DNA of 64,000 bases, taken from CAZROT01 sp964601895 (GTDB taxonomy: Bacteria; Pseudomonadota; Gammaproteobacteria; Enterobacterales; Enterobacteriaceae). Every line of letters begins with the position of its first letter. Position 1 is the stretch's first letter. The stretch is from NCBI GenBank assembly GCA_964601895.1, contig CAZROT010000002.1, positions 321,724-385,723 on the forward strand. Reading direction: 5' to 3'. Both the position numbers and the translations under genes were made by a program. Of this stretch, positions 8,739 to 18,871 are shown piece by piece. The notes beneath the pieces are model-generated. The model was not told the DNA's origin. It was given only the letters and a program-made list of their open reading frames with translations, and searched no databases.

Positions 8739-9357
8739 TAGTGGTAATTAGTGATAACTATGAGTTATTGAGGATAATTTTTCATTAATATTAATTCGTT
8801 GAACTATTACCTGAAATGCGTCCTGTGCCGCTAAACACACATCAGCTGGAGCTGCTATAAAAAATTGCTCCGGCCGTTACTTTAACGGAGGTAGTAAAAA
8901 TTCTAATGGTGTAGTTAATTGTACCCTGTTTATCAGAAAAAATTTTAATAGTGTTGTGATCTTTTATCCCTATAATGACAGGCGTTATTTTATTAAATAA
9001 TGCTTAACAGTCTCTATCAAAGTAGTAAGTATTAATGCGCTTCTTTGTTTTGTAGCGTACCTGCTATAACTTCCTGCTTTAAAGTCTCTGCCTGTTTACT
9101 TATAAAGTAATTGTCATTTTAAATTTATTTAATTTCTGTCGGTATAAAAATCATAAAATTAAACATAAAGATATTCCTTAAAAATATTAAATTTTATGTT
9201 TAAATGTTTTTTTTATGAAAAACACCATAATAAATATTGATTTATTTTTTGAATTTATATAAATTAATTTTATTGTTTATGAATTTTTTTATTAAAAACA
9301 CGTGACTATGATATTCATTTATTTGAAAAATAATTTCTTCGCTAAAACGGTGATCAG
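8739..9357. other. AT-rich gap upstream of the MscS gene, no gene seen
   Basis: About 620 bp of AT-rich sequence. A short slightly more GC-rich piece around 8840-8900 contains an imperfect GGAGC/GCTCC inverted repeat. No open frame with coding character was found. The promoter of the channel gene must lie here, but no convincing boxes stand out. Confidence 0.5.
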
Positions 9358-10416
9358 GTGAATAATCAACTCCCTTTTTTTAATGATTTTTTTTATCATT
9401 TGTTATGGTGTATATTATTTTCAGTTGCTGGAGCTGTTATCTGTTATTCGCTTAAAAAATACGCCACGAATAAATTAACTGCTCCTGTTGACAATAAAAT
9501 ATTAGTAATATTTTATCAATTATTATCTGCTACAAAAATATGGCTTGTTTTTATTATTTTACTGTACAGAATAAATCTTTTTTTCTCTTTATTTACTGGT
9601 ATGCCTTATATGTTTCATATAATAGGCATATCAGCGGCTTATGTACAAATAGGTTTATGGATTTCTCTTTTTATCAATAAATGGATAAATGATTTTACCA
9701 GGGAGCCTAATAAAGAGAAATTTATTCCACGTTATAAAAATGAAGTTTTTTTATTTGTCAGTAACAGCTTATTATGGTTAATGATTTTTCTGCTTACTTT
9801 AGATCAATTAGGGGTAGATATTACTGCGCTAATAGCTGGATTAGGCATTGGTGGTGCTGCTATTGCATTTTCATTGAAAAATATTTTAGGAGATTTATTT
9901 GCTTCTGTATCAATAACCATTGATAAGCCATTTATTGTTGGTGATTTCATAGTAATTGATAATCATAAAGGCACTATAGAAAACATAGGCTTAAAAACAA
10001 CCCGAATACGTAGTTTAGATGGAGAAGAAATTATTTTTCCTAATAGTGATCTCTTAAAAAATCCCGTAAAAAATTATAAAAGAATGTATGAACGTCGGGT
10101 AATTTTCCCCTTATTTATCGTTTATAATGATAACTTAAAAAAATTAATTCATATTCCTGAAATGATTAAAATGATTATCGAATCATTTTCCGTAGTGCGT
10201 TTTGAGCGAGCACACTTAAAAAAAATAGGAAAATATTCTATGGAATATGAAGTAGTATACTGGGTTTCAAATCCAGATTATCTCATATATATGGATGTAC
10301 AACAGGAAATTAATTTCAAAATATTAAATGTTTTTTATGATGAAAAATTAGAATTTTCCTGTTCCAGAGAAATTTTCGATTTATTTAATAATTTTAAAAA
10401 AGATATAGATAGCTGA
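9358..10416 (+). CDS. MscS-family mechanosensitive ion channel
   Basis: Inner-membrane channel expected to open under membrane tension and release solutes on osmotic downshift. Three or four membrane helices fill the first 170 residues. The pore-lining helix and the start of the beta domain are clear: ALIAGLGIGGAAIAFSLKN, then DKPFIVGDFIVI, then IRSLDGEEIIFPNSDL. Length is 352 residues, larger than E. coli MscS (286) and in the range of short YbdG-like members. The GTG start at 9358 has only a weak upstream RBS. It is 54 bp ahead of an antiporter gene, suggesting an osmotic/ion-homeostasis pair. Codon use is strongly AT-biased. Confidence 0.88.
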   Translation: MNNQLPFFNDFFYHLLWCILFSVAGAVICYSLKKYATNKLTAPVDNKILVIFYQLLSATKIWLVFIILLYRINLFFSLFTGMPYMFHIIGISAAYVQIGLWISLFINKWINDFTREPNKEKFIPRYKNEVFLFVSNSLLWLMIFLLTLDQLGVDITALIAGLGIGGAAIAFSLKNILGDLFASVSITIDKPFIVGDFIVIDNHKGTIENIGLKTTRIRSLDGEEIIFPNSDLLKNPVKNYKRMYERRVIFPLFIVYNDNLKKLIHIPEMIKMIIESFSVVRFERAHLKKIGKYSMEYEVVYWVSNPDYLIYMDVQQEINFKILNVFYDEKLEFSCSREIFDLFNNFKKDIDS

Positions 10417-10470
10417 AAAAAATTTGCTAATAAGTAATTTTTAAAATTTTCTTTAATTAAGAGGGATTAA

Positions 10471-11832
10471 ATGGATTTTTTAGCATGGGTAGCTGCCATA
10501 GGCTCTTTTCTCCTATTTATTTCATTAACATCAGGTTGGATAAATCGTAGTCTTTTCCCTTTATTTGGTGTTTATTTATTAGCGGGTATTATTTGTGGAC
10601 CCGCTATGCTTGCACTTTTGCATATAGATGTTTTATCTAATACTCATTTAATTGAACGTATCACTGAAATTGCAATTGCTATTTCATTGTTTCTTTCAGG
10701 ATTAAAGATACGTTTTCCCATAACTACGCAAGCAGGGAAAACAGGAATGATTCTTGCTATCCCAGTGACGTTATTGACTATTCTAGGAATTACCATAGCA
10801 TCACACGTAATTATGGGATTAAGCTGGCCGCTTTCGCTAGCTTTTGCAGCGATCATTGCGCCAACAGATCCAGTACTCGGCAGCTTAATTACTGTCCGGA
10901 ATGCAAATGACGATGATAGCTTACGTCTGACACTTTCAATTGAATCTGGTTTTAATGATGCAATAGCGTTATCGTTTTTAATGCTCGCTATTTTTCTGGG
11001 TGGCAATGCTGGTGAAATTGGGTTGCATGGAATTATCACCTGGTTGTTTACTGATGTTGTCTGGTCGTTATTTGCCGGACTGGTAATCGGTTATGGGCTT
11101 GGATACCTGATTGGATTTGTTGCCGCTCGTCTGCGCCATTCTCAAAAAGATATAGATCCATGTGATTTTCTTACTGTTTCTTTGATATGTCTTAGCTATG
11201 CGTTTGCTCTGATGCTGGACGCGTCAGGTTTTCTTGCTACATTTGCAGCGGGGATAGGTATGCGCAGTGCAGAATTTAAAATTCAACAAATTCATTCACC
11301 TGAGAATTCTAATAACATTACCACAGCTGTCCCATTGGAAATGCTTGCTAATCCCCATCTTCGTCATTCTATGGAAAAAAAAGGTCCTTTAAAATTCATG
11401 GGGCTTGTGGTGGGTGATGCGTTGATTTTTGGAGATACAGCAGAACGTTTTTTTGCTGCCATATTAGTGGTTAGCTTGGGTGCAATTCTTATACAGTACT
11501 GGGAGCTCAACGGGCTCTTTATGGCTATCATTATCTTCTGCTTTATTCGCCCGATATCTGTCTTTCTGTCAACATGGAAAACATCAGTTGCCCGTAGACA
11601 AAAATTTTTAACAGGGTGGTTAGGCATTCGCGGCATGGGCAGCATTAATGCTGCTACTTATGCATATACGCATGGTATTATCGGCGCTGATAATAGTTTT
11701 ATATTTGGTTGTGTTATAACGGTTGTTGCGATTAGCGTATTATTACATGGTATAACTGTGACACCTCTGCTGAATTTTCGCGATAATTATTTAAAATCGA
11801 AAAAAATAATTAGCAGACATACTGAGAGTTAG
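10471..11832 (+). CDS. Cation:proton antiporter, CPA family (Na+/H+ exchanger)
   Basis: Polytopic inner-membrane exchanger of the Na+/H+ exchanger superfamily, with about 12 hydrophobic segments over 453 residues. Diagnostic motifs are IIAPTDPVLGS, SGFNDAIALSFL (ion-binding Asn-Asp) and GIRGMGSINAA (conserved Gly-Arg-Gly region). It would exchange Na+ or K+ for H+ and help pH and salt balance. RBS GAGGG precedes ATG 10471. It probably forms an operon with the upstream MscS-type channel. Which cation it carries cannot be decided from the sequence. Confidence 0.87.
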   Translation: MDFLAWVAAIGSFLLFISLTSGWINRSLFPLFGVYLLAGIICGPAMLALLHIDVLSNTHLIERITEIAIAISLFLSGLKIRFPITTQAGKTGMILAIPVTLLTILGITIASHVIMGLSWPLSLAFAAIIAPTDPVLGSLITVRNANDDDSLRLTLSIESGFNDAIALSFLMLAIFLGGNAGEIGLHGIITWLFTDVVWSLFAGLVIGYGLGYLIGFVAARLRHSQKDIDPCDFLTVSLICLSYAFALMLDASGFLATFAAGIGMRSAEFKIQQIHSPENSNNITTAVPLEMLANPHLRHSMEKKGPLKFMGLVVGDALIFGDTAERFFAAILVVSLGAILIQYWELNGLFMAIIIFCFIRPISVFLSTWKTSVARRQKFLTGWLGIRGMGSINAATYAYTHGIIGADNSFIFGCVITVVAISVLLHGITVTPLLNFRDNYLKSKKIISRHTES

Positions 11833-12182
11833 CAAAAAATAATAAAAATATCACGGGCGATATTATACTCCTGTTTAAAAGCACATAATCACGGAGGTAT
11901 AAGGTGCTGACGCCTCGCAACAATAGATTTATTTCGCGATCCTGAAAAGACATACAGGTACAGCACAACCACTAATGACCAATCAGCATTGACACATCCG
12001 AATACTGACCGCAAGTTTCTGTGTTTACTGGTCTCTTCAGGGTGAGACATGTCTGGTTAACATGATTTTCTGGTTTTGAGTTATTTTTAACGATAACCAC
12101 TTAGTTTATAAATTTTTTGCAACAGTATCTGATTAAGTATAACTTATGATATTGATTTGTAATAAATAAATGGAACTATTTT
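11833..12182. other. Gap upstream of the 633-aa effector-like gene
   Basis: About 350 bp. A GGAGG at 11893-11897 precedes a GTG at 11904, but the frame closes after 13 codons, so it is probably a relic. The promoter of the following gene should lie in the AT-rich part after 12060. No clear repeats or RNA gene were seen. Confidence 0.4.
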
Positions 12183-14084
12183 ATGCCAGCTATCCCCAGT
12201 CACGTTGTTCGCCATACTTCTTATTTGCCTTTGAGTAGCTCTGGCATGTATTTACCGGAATTTTTAAGCGGTCCAGCGCGAGTATTTCAGTCCAGTCAAG
12301 TACCAGAATCATTTAAAAGAAATAATGAATTGATTCCTGTGAAACATGTTACCAGAAATGGTGTATCTGGAACGTCTTTTAGGCAGGCCAGTTATCATGC
12401 CCGGATACCTGACGGAAATCATGATGTGGTCATAGAAAAGTATCCTTATGAATTAAAAACAAACGAACCAAAGAATGAAAATAAAAAAAATATTACTAAT
12501 CTTTTTATCAGCATGAAAAACATAAAAATTTTTCCATTAACACATATACAAGAGAATAGAAAAGATACTTATGCTTATCAAACTGCGCTCACAATAAGAA
12601 ATTTTACGCCGTTCAATAATGATGTTCATGTATTTTCAAACGCTATATTAAAAATGCCGGAAGAAAATCAAAGTATATTATGTAATTATCATGAACTTAT
12701 TAATAGAGAATCTGATAAAACTGCTATAAGACTATTTAGTATTACTACAATTGAACTTGATAACCACCAGGATAAACAATCTAAAAATAAAATTATTAGT
12801 AAAAGTACACCAGTTATAGAAAAAATAAGTAATGTTATTACTTCAAAAAATAATTTATTTATCATAGGCAGCTGGCAAAGTGGAGATTTTATTCATGTAT
12901 ATGCAGGTATTATTGCTAAATTAAAAGAAGGTACAATAAATCCAATAAATTTATTAGTGATCGTAGTAGAGAGTGACGATACGAAAAAAATAAAAAAAGA
13001 AATTGAAGTGACATTAAAAGAGGTCTGTCACAATGAAAAAAAAGCAGCTATTTCAATCTTTATTACAGATCCTATGACAAAAGAATGTGGTATCACTGTT
13101 CTCAGGAAAATAGGAGAAAACTATAACGCTATAACTCCTTATGACGCAACCCTGGTATCATCTGCACTGGTTAAAAATATTAATCCCGGTAATACGCTGA
13201 TTCCAGAGTGGGGTCAGTCTCCAGGCGACGACAGTGATTATCATGTAATTTATAAAGGCGCCTGTGAGCAATTCCAGCAAGAATACCTAAGTAAGGTAAC
13301 GTCTTCGAATAATCGTGCATCTTTTGTCTGTATATGGGATCGCACCTCTGGCAGACCAAGCGAAAAACTCCCTTTAGGCGGAGCCAACCCACAGTATGAT
13401 TCATCAGAAACAGGAAACAGGCAGCTTTGTGAAGCAATTAAGCTAAATAATCAGGACCTGACAGCTATTTTCACCATAGGGACTGATTTTTCACAAGAGA
13501 CTAAAAATCTCGACTATGTTTTCAATCTGGGAAAATTCTGGGAAAAAATGGGGAAAACAGACAGTCGGTTTGAACAAAATCGTTTTTTTTATTACATGAC
13601 AACTTATTACAACTGTGATGTGGTTCATGTGGGAATGAAAAGTGGAGGCATGGATACGCTTGGAACATTAGGTCAAAATGTAATATTTATTGATTCCGAC
13701 AGCGCTCCACATATTACAAGGAAAAGAGTAGATGCATGGGAAAGCGCTAACATGCAGGCTGTCCATGTAACACAGTTACCGACCGCCATAGGCAAAGCCA
13801 TCGGAAATTTCTGGCGGCAGGTTAGTGAAGAAACAAAAAAAATCATTTTTCCCGGTGAAACAGAGAGAAAAACAAAATCTGATGAAGAAAAGAAAAGCAA
13901 ATTCGGGACAACAATGACGAAAACAAAATTACAGCATATAAGTGCTGTGGTAAAAAATGAGGAATTAACAGATGGATTAGAAAAGGGTGATCTTGAAAGG
14001 ATCAGCAATACCGTCGGGGTAATGTTAAAAAAATCGCGTGAAAGAAACATGGTTAACCAAAGGCAGCAGTGTACACTCAGCTAG
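12183..14084 (+). CDS. Orphan 633-aa protein, possible secreted effector
   Basis: I do not recognise this protein. There is no Sec signal or membrane helix. The first 40 residues are rich in Ser, Pro and His (MPAIPSHVVRHTSYLPLSSS), as in many type III effector leaders. Residues about 225-300 look like an alpha/beta fold (NLFIIGSWQSGDFIHVYAG, INLLVIVVESD). Residues about 380-560 form a second one, with SFVCIWDRTSGRPSEKLPLG and VVHVGMKSGGMDTLGTLGQN, a Gly-rich loop loosely resembling nucleotide-sugar binding in GT-B glycosyltransferases. The C-terminal 70 residues are Lys/Glu-rich. GGA lies about 8 bases before ATG 12183. The N-terminal half is AT-rich. It stands in the variable rpoS-mutS interval. 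Confidence 0.75.
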   Translation: MPAIPSHVVRHTSYLPLSSSGMYLPEFLSGPARVFQSSQVPESFKRNNELIPVKHVTRNGVSGTSFRQASYHARIPDGNHDVVIEKYPYELKTNEPKNENKKNITNLFISMKNIKIFPLTHIQENRKDTYAYQTALTIRNFTPFNNDVHVFSNAILKMPEENQSILCNYHELINRESDKTAIRLFSITTIELDNHQDKQSKNKIISKSTPVIEKISNVITSKNNLFIIGSWQSGDFIHVYAGIIAKLKEGTINPINLLVIVVESDDTKKIKKEIEVTLKEVCHNEKKAAISIFITDPMTKECGITVLRKIGENYNAITPYDATLVSSALVKNINPGNTLIPEWGQSPGDDSDYHVIYKGACEQFQQEYLSKVTSSNNRASFVCIWDRTSGRPSEKLPLGGANPQYDSSETGNRQLCEAIKLNNQDLTAIFTIGTDFSQETKNLDYVFNLGKFWEKMGKTDSRFEQNRFFYYMTTYYNCDVVHVGMKSGGMDTLGTLGQNVIFIDSDSAPHITRKRVDAWESANMQAVHVTQLPTAIGKAIGNFWRQVSEETKKIIFPGETERKTKSDEEKKSKFGTTMTKTKLQHISAVVKNEELTDGLEKGDLERISNTVGVMLKKSRERNMVNQRQQCTLS

Positions 14085-14543
14085 TTAAGTACCCCCGGTA
14101 TTGTTGCAGATAGTGCCGGAAAACATTCCTGTCTGGCTGACAGAATTCACCCGACATGCCGTACAAAACTGTGTTTTTCTCCCAATGGCGTATGGAAATC
14201 ATCAGGTTTTAATCCAGTATTAGCAGACATTAGCCCTATTTATCAAAGGCTGGCTTCAGGCCTGAATTGTCACCGGGCTCATTGAGCGGAGTTGCATAGT
14301 TGTTATTATCCTCTGTCATGCAATCATTGCGATGCTGATGAGGCATATTACGGTCAGGGCATCCTGCGACTATGCCGGTGTGTACTGCAGCAGTGATGCG
14401 CATCTGGCATTACAGTAGAATGGGTTACTACTACAGTATGGGATGTTTATCGGTATGGTTTCGCCATGCCGCTATTTTGCCTGTTGAAGTATAACTGGTG
14501 CGCTGAACAGGATGCTCTGTATTATCATGATTTATCCGTAGGG
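14085..14543. pseudogene. Gap between convergent genes with a possible decayed ORF
   Basis: About 460 bp with a higher GC content than the island to its left. On the plus strand, the frame starting at 14101 reads through roughly 40 codons (IPVWLTEFTRHAVQN...), then resumes after single stops at 14221, 14263 and 14416. This pattern fits an old pseudogene. I could not identify the ancestral protein. No clear terminator for the reverse-strand mutS was found here. Confidence 0.25.
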
Positions 14544-17120
14544 TTACGCCTGAAGCATATGCTTTAATCGATATATCCATTCCAGCGCCTGTCTTGGTGA
14601 AATGGCATCCGCATCCAGTATTTTCAGCGCCTTGATGGCGGCTGGCTCTTCCTGATTTTTTGGTAACACTGCCTGCTCTGTTGCTGATGAAGGGGGATGC
14701 ATGCGCATGGATTCGAGCTCTGCCAGTTTTTGCCGGGCCTGTTGAATGACTTTGCGTGGTACACCTGCCAGAGTAGCAACAGCAAGGCCATAACTTTTGC
14801 TGGCAGCGCCATCCTGAATACTGTGCATAAAAGCGATGTTCTCGCCCTGTTCCAGCGCATCAAAATGAACGTTGCTCACACCGGCGATTTTTTCCGGGAG
14901 ACTTGTGAGTTCAAGATAATGAGTGGCAAATAATGTCATTGCCCTGATTTGGCAGGCCAGCGCTTCTGCGCAGGCCCACGCCAGCGCCAGACCATCGTAC
15001 GTCGATGTGCCCCGGCCAATCTCATCCATCAGAACCAGACTTTGTTCACTGGCATTGTGCAGGATATTGGCGGTTTCTGTCATTTCTACCATGAAAGTAG
15101 AACGTCCCGATGCTAAATCATCTGAAGCGCCAATACGTGTGAAAATACGATCGACGGGGCCAATAATGGCGTGTGCGGCAGGAACAAAACTGCCGGTATA
15201 AGCAAGCAGCACAATCAGTGCTGTCTGGCGCATGTAAGTGCTTTTACCCCCCATATTAGGGCCTGTAATGATGAGCATCCGTTGTTGTGGTATCAGAACA
15301 AGCGGATTAGCAATAAAAGGCTCTCTTAAGGTTTGTTCGACAACCGGGTGGCGGCCGGCAGTAATATGAATGCCGGGTTCATCAGTCAATTCAGGGCAGG
15401 AGTAGTTCAGGGTTTGTGCACGTTCTGCCAGAGTAGATAGTACATCGAGCTCGGCCAGCGCTGCAGCGCTATGCTGCAGTGCCGGTAAGTGTGGTAGCAG
15501 TAAGTCAAAAAGTTCGTCAAAGAGGGCTTTTTCAATTGCCAGTGCTTTGCTTTTTGCACTAAGTACATCATTTTCATATTCCTTAAGCTCAGGAATAATA
15601 TAGCGCTCAGCATTTTTTAATGTCTGTCTGCGGATGTAATGTACCGGGACGGCATGGCTTTGAGCACGGCTTACCTGAATGTAGTAACCATGTATGCTAT
15701 TAAACCCTACTTTCAGGGTATCCAGCCCGAGCTGTTCGCGTTCGCGTATTTCCAGCTGTTCCAGCCAATCGGTCGCACCATCTGCCAGCGCGCGCCACTT
15801 ATCAAGTTCAGCATGATAACCTGTGGCAATCACCCCCCCGTCTCTGATAAGTAGCGGCGGTGTTGCAGCAATGGCATTCTCAAGCAGCTTACACAGCTCA
15901 TCAAACTGGCGTGCCTGTGACAGTAAGTACTGTATATGCGCCACGTTAACTGAAGTTAACAGGTGGTGTATGGCGGGCAATTGCTGAAAAGCATGGCGTA
16001 TACGCGTAAAGTCCCGTGGCCGGGCACTGCGTAATGCCAGCCTGGCCAGCGCACGCTCCAGATCGCCAGTTTCGTGCAGGTAAGGTTGTAAGTCAGTAAC
16101 ACAGTTTTGTAACGCATGTATGGCCTGTTGCCGCTGCGTTAATACGCTAATTGTACGCACCGGCTTATGTAACCAGCGCTTTAACATACGACTGCCCATT
16201 GGGGTGACAGTGTTATCCAGAATCGAAGCCAGTGTGTTTTCATCACTGCCTGATAAATTTTGGGTGAGCTCCAGATTGCGTCGGGTTGCCGCATCCATGA
16301 TGATGCTGTCCTGCGATTGTTCCAGTGTTAATCCAGAAATATGAGGCAATGCAGTACGTTGTGTGTCTTTAACGTATTGAATCAGGCAGCCTGCAGCACG
16401 TACTGCTCGATGTGCCTGTTCAACACCAAAGCCGGTTAAATCACGCGTACCAAATTGCAGATTGAGCTGTTGCCTTGCTGTGTCAGGAGAAAATTCCCAC
16501 ATCGGACGACGGCGCAGACCATGTCGCTGTTCGAGCAGTGACATGGGCATAAAATTTTCAGGATAAAGTAGTTCTACGGGGTGGGTTCTCTGCAGCTCTG
16601 CGGCCATGGTTTCATCATTTTCAGGCTCTGTGACAGAAAAGCGGCCCGACGTGATGTCCAGTGTGGCATAACCAAATCCATGTTCATCATGCCATATTGC
16701 TGCCAGCAGGTTATCCTGTCTGTCCTGCAGCAGCATTTCATCACTGACTGTTCCTGGTGTTACAATACGTACAACTTTGCGCTCAACAGGACCTTTACTG
16801 GTTGCTGGATCTCCCGTCTGTTCACAAATAGCGGCAGATTCACCCAACTGTATCAGTTTTGCCAGGTAGTTTTCTATTGCATGCCAGGGTACACCTGCCA
16901 TGGGAACAGGCTCTCCCCCAGAATGCCCACGTTTTGTTAGCGAGATATCCAGTAATGCTGCTGCGCGTTGCGCATCTTGGTAAAACAGCTCATAAAAATC
17001 ACCCATGCGATAGAATAATAAAATGTCAGGATGCTGAGCCTTGAGCTGCAGATACTGTTGCATCATCGGGGTATGTGTGTCCAGTTTATCTATATTATTC
17101 ATAATTTTATTATATTTCAT
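14544..17120 (-). CDS. mutS: DNA mismatch repair protein MutS
   Basis: Mismatch-recognition ATPase. The mismatch-binding Phe-x-Glu motif is present near the N-terminus (MGDFYELF), as are the connector and clamp domains. The C-terminal ABC-type ATPase has Walker A GPNMGGKSTYMRQ, Walker B LVLMDEIGRGTSTYDG and ATHYLELT. Length is 858 residues (E. coli 853) with no disruption, so mismatch repair seems retained despite reduction elsewhere. The start is ambiguous between ATG 17120 and ATG 17102. The only AGGGA touches the first ATG. mutL and mutH are not in this window. Confidence 0.96.
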   Translation of the reverse strand: MKYNKIMNNIDKLDTHTPMMQQYLQLKAQHPDILLFYRMGDFYELFYQDAQRAAALLDISLTKRGHSGGEPVPMAGVPWHAIENYLAKLIQLGESAAICEQTGDPATSKGPVERKVVRIVTPGTVSDEMLLQDRQDNLLAAIWHDEHGFGYATLDITSGRFSVTEPENDETMAAELQRTHPVELLYPENFMPMSLLEQRHGLRRRPMWEFSPDTARQQLNLQFGTRDLTGFGVEQAHRAVRAAGCLIQYVKDTQRTALPHISGLTLEQSQDSIIMDAATRRNLELTQNLSGSDENTLASILDNTVTPMGSRMLKRWLHKPVRTISVLTQRQQAIHALQNCVTDLQPYLHETGDLERALARLALRSARPRDFTRIRHAFQQLPAIHHLLTSVNVAHIQYLLSQARQFDELCKLLENAIAATPPLLIRDGGVIATGYHAELDKWRALADGATDWLEQLEIREREQLGLDTLKVGFNSIHGYYIQVSRAQSHAVPVHYIRRQTLKNAERYIIPELKEYENDVLSAKSKALAIEKALFDELFDLLLPHLPALQHSAAALAELDVLSTLAERAQTLNYSCPELTDEPGIHITAGRHPVVEQTLREPFIANPLVLIPQQRMLIITGPNMGGKSTYMRQTALIVLLAYTGSFVPAAHAIIGPVDRIFTRIGASDDLASGRSTFMVEMTETANILHNASEQSLVLMDEIGRGTSTYDGLALAWACAEALACQIRAMTLFATHYLELTSLPEKIAGVSNVHFDALEQGENIAFMHSIQDGAASKSYGLAVATLAGVPRKVIQQARQKLAELESMRMHPPSSATEQAVLPKNQEEPAAIKALKILDADAISPRQALEWIYRLKHMLQA

Positions 17121-17593
17121 TCCCTGGAGTTAACAGCTATTGTTGACTTCTGTCGTTATCTTAGTGGTATCTGAAAGTAGCCTGAAATGTTGACTGTCTG
17201 TCAGATTACTTGCGGTTGTGAGAGTCTGACTGCAAAACGCAACTAATAACCCAAAAGAATACACATATCGATATTGTCAGGATAACAGATAAAATTTACA
17301 GTGCAGGCGCTAAAAAAATAGCAGTAGGCGACGTTGCTATAGTAACCCAGCAGTCAGTAAACGAGTATTAAATAAGGTTGCGTATAACAGACAGTAAGCA
17401 TGTGTAGTCAGATTTTACTGCCGGTTTGCTGATACAAAGTCCGCGTGTATCTGGTAATGACAATCATTGTGTAATGTACGGATTTCTTAACTATTAATTT
17501 CATAAAAAACAATAAATTGTGTGTTGATATGTCAATTAAGTGGCGTATTCTGTTATGCGCGTAACTATGTTGAATAATTAACGAGGAGGCTTT
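17121..17593. other. Divergent intergenic region between mutS and the nitronate monooxygenase gene
   Basis: About 470 bp with no open frame of coding character on either strand and no tRNA-like fold. It must contain the promoters of both divergent genes, but I could not pick convincing boxes. The end holds the strong GAGGAGG ribosome binding site of the next gene (17583-17589). Confidence 0.4.
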
Positions 17594-18664
17594 GTGGCCA
17601 GATTACCCAATGCCTTACTGCAGCGGTTAAAAATAAGACAGCCAATTATTCTTGCCCCTATGTTGGGTGCCGGAACGCAATCACTGATGACTGCGGTCAG
17701 TGATGCAGGCGGGCTGGGATCTCTGGCAATTTCTGCATTATCACCCATGAAGATTAAGGCGACTGTCAGCGCAATTCGTCAGTGTATTCCCGGTGCATTT
17801 AACGTCAATTTATTTGTTGTTGATGCACCACAACCTGAAGATAAGGATCTGGAACAGGCATTCAGGTTACTGAATCCTTTCCGTGAGGAGTTGGGGCTTG
17901 CACCGGCAACGCCGCCTGACAGTTATTGTGAAAATTTTCATGAGCAGCTGGAAATGCTGATTACACTGCACGTACCTGTGGTGAGTTTTACCTTTGGCTT
18001 ACTTGATGCGCTATCTATTGAGCGATTGCACCGGGCCGGCAGTATTGTCATCGGAACAGCAACTAACGTTGCAGAAGCGCTGGCCTGGGAAAATAATGGT
18101 GCTGATATTATCTGTGCTCAGGGTGCAGAAGCAGGGGGGCATAGTGGAACATTCCTGGAAACTACTGAAAGCAGTATGACAGGTATTGTTGCACTGGTTC
18201 CACAGATTGTGGATAACGTGAAATTACCCGTAATTGCGGCGGGCGGTATCATGGATGGACGAGGAATTGCTGCAGCATTGATGCTGGGTGCACAGGCTGT
18301 GCAAATGGGAACTGCTTTTCTTTCCTGTATTGAATCTGCTGCTCACCCGGCGTGGAAAATGAAAATACGTACAGCAACAGACACGACAACAGCAATAACG
18401 CGTGCTTTCTCCGGGCGTGCTGCCCGCGGTATTATTAATACTTTCATGCAGCGTATGAAATCCTGTGAATCTCAGGTACCACCGTATCCGATACAAAATG
18501 CGCTGACAGCAGAAATCAGGCAGGCAGCAGGTCTGGCAAATCGCCCTGAATTTCTGTCATTATGGGCCGGACAGGCCGCCGGTCTGGCACGTAACAGAAA
18601 AGTAGATCTGCATGCTGCTGAATTAATGCAACAGTTAAGTCAGGAGCTGGCTGGTCTGATATGA
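17594..18664 (+). CDS. Nitronate monooxygenase-like FMN enzyme (2-nitropropane dioxygenase family)
   Basis: TIM-barrel FMN enzyme of the nitronate monooxygenase/FabK-like superfamily. The N-terminus IILAPMLGAGTQSLMTAVSDAGG, the segment CAQGAEAGGHSGTF with the candidate catalytic His, and IAAGGIMDGRGIAAALMLGA with the phosphate-binding Gly loop support the call. It probably detoxifies nitronates, but the natural substrate is unknown. GTG 17594 sits 4 bases after GAGGAGG. Length is 356 residues. In enterics recA and recX precede alaS. Neither is present here and this gene occupies the spot. Confidence 0.85.
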   Translation: MARLPNALLQRLKIRQPIILAPMLGAGTQSLMTAVSDAGGLGSLAISALSPMKIKATVSAIRQCIPGAFNVNLFVVDAPQPEDKDLEQAFRLLNPFREELGLAPATPPDSYCENFHEQLEMLITLHVPVVSFTFGLLDALSIERLHRAGSIVIGTATNVAEALAWENNGADIICAQGAEAGGHSGTFLETTESSMTGIVALVPQIVDNVKLPVIAAGGIMDGRGIAAALMLGAQAVQMGTAFLSCIESAAHPAWKMKIRTATDTTTAITRAFSGRAARGIINTFMQRMKSCESQVPPYPIQNALTAEIRQAAGLANRPEFLSLWAGQAAGLARNRKVDLHAAELMQQLSQELAGLI

Positions 18665-18871
18665 TGCTGGTATTGCAGGTTTGTTGTTAATTATCGCCAT
18701 TACCGTAAAAACAGGCTACTCGATGGATAACCCTGTTATCGAGCAATGGTGTTTTACTTCCTTGTTGAAGAAAATTTATTTTATTTCCATTTTGTGCGTG
18801 AGGTGAATGCCAGTCAGAATGGCAGTATTATTCACTCATGACCAGTTCATGTTTTTATTTTGAGGCGCTTA

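Noticed and set aside
7000..9357. Search for CRISPR arrays or tandem repeats in the long AT-rich gaps
   Set aside because: Only low-complexity A/T runs were seen. No regularly spaced repeats with unique spacers are present.
13673..14050. Reverse-strand 125-codon hydrophobic frame
   Set aside because: Antisense to the Lys-rich end of the 633-aa gene. Complement of AAA/GAA-rich DNA gives Phe/Ser-rich hydrophobic strings by chance.
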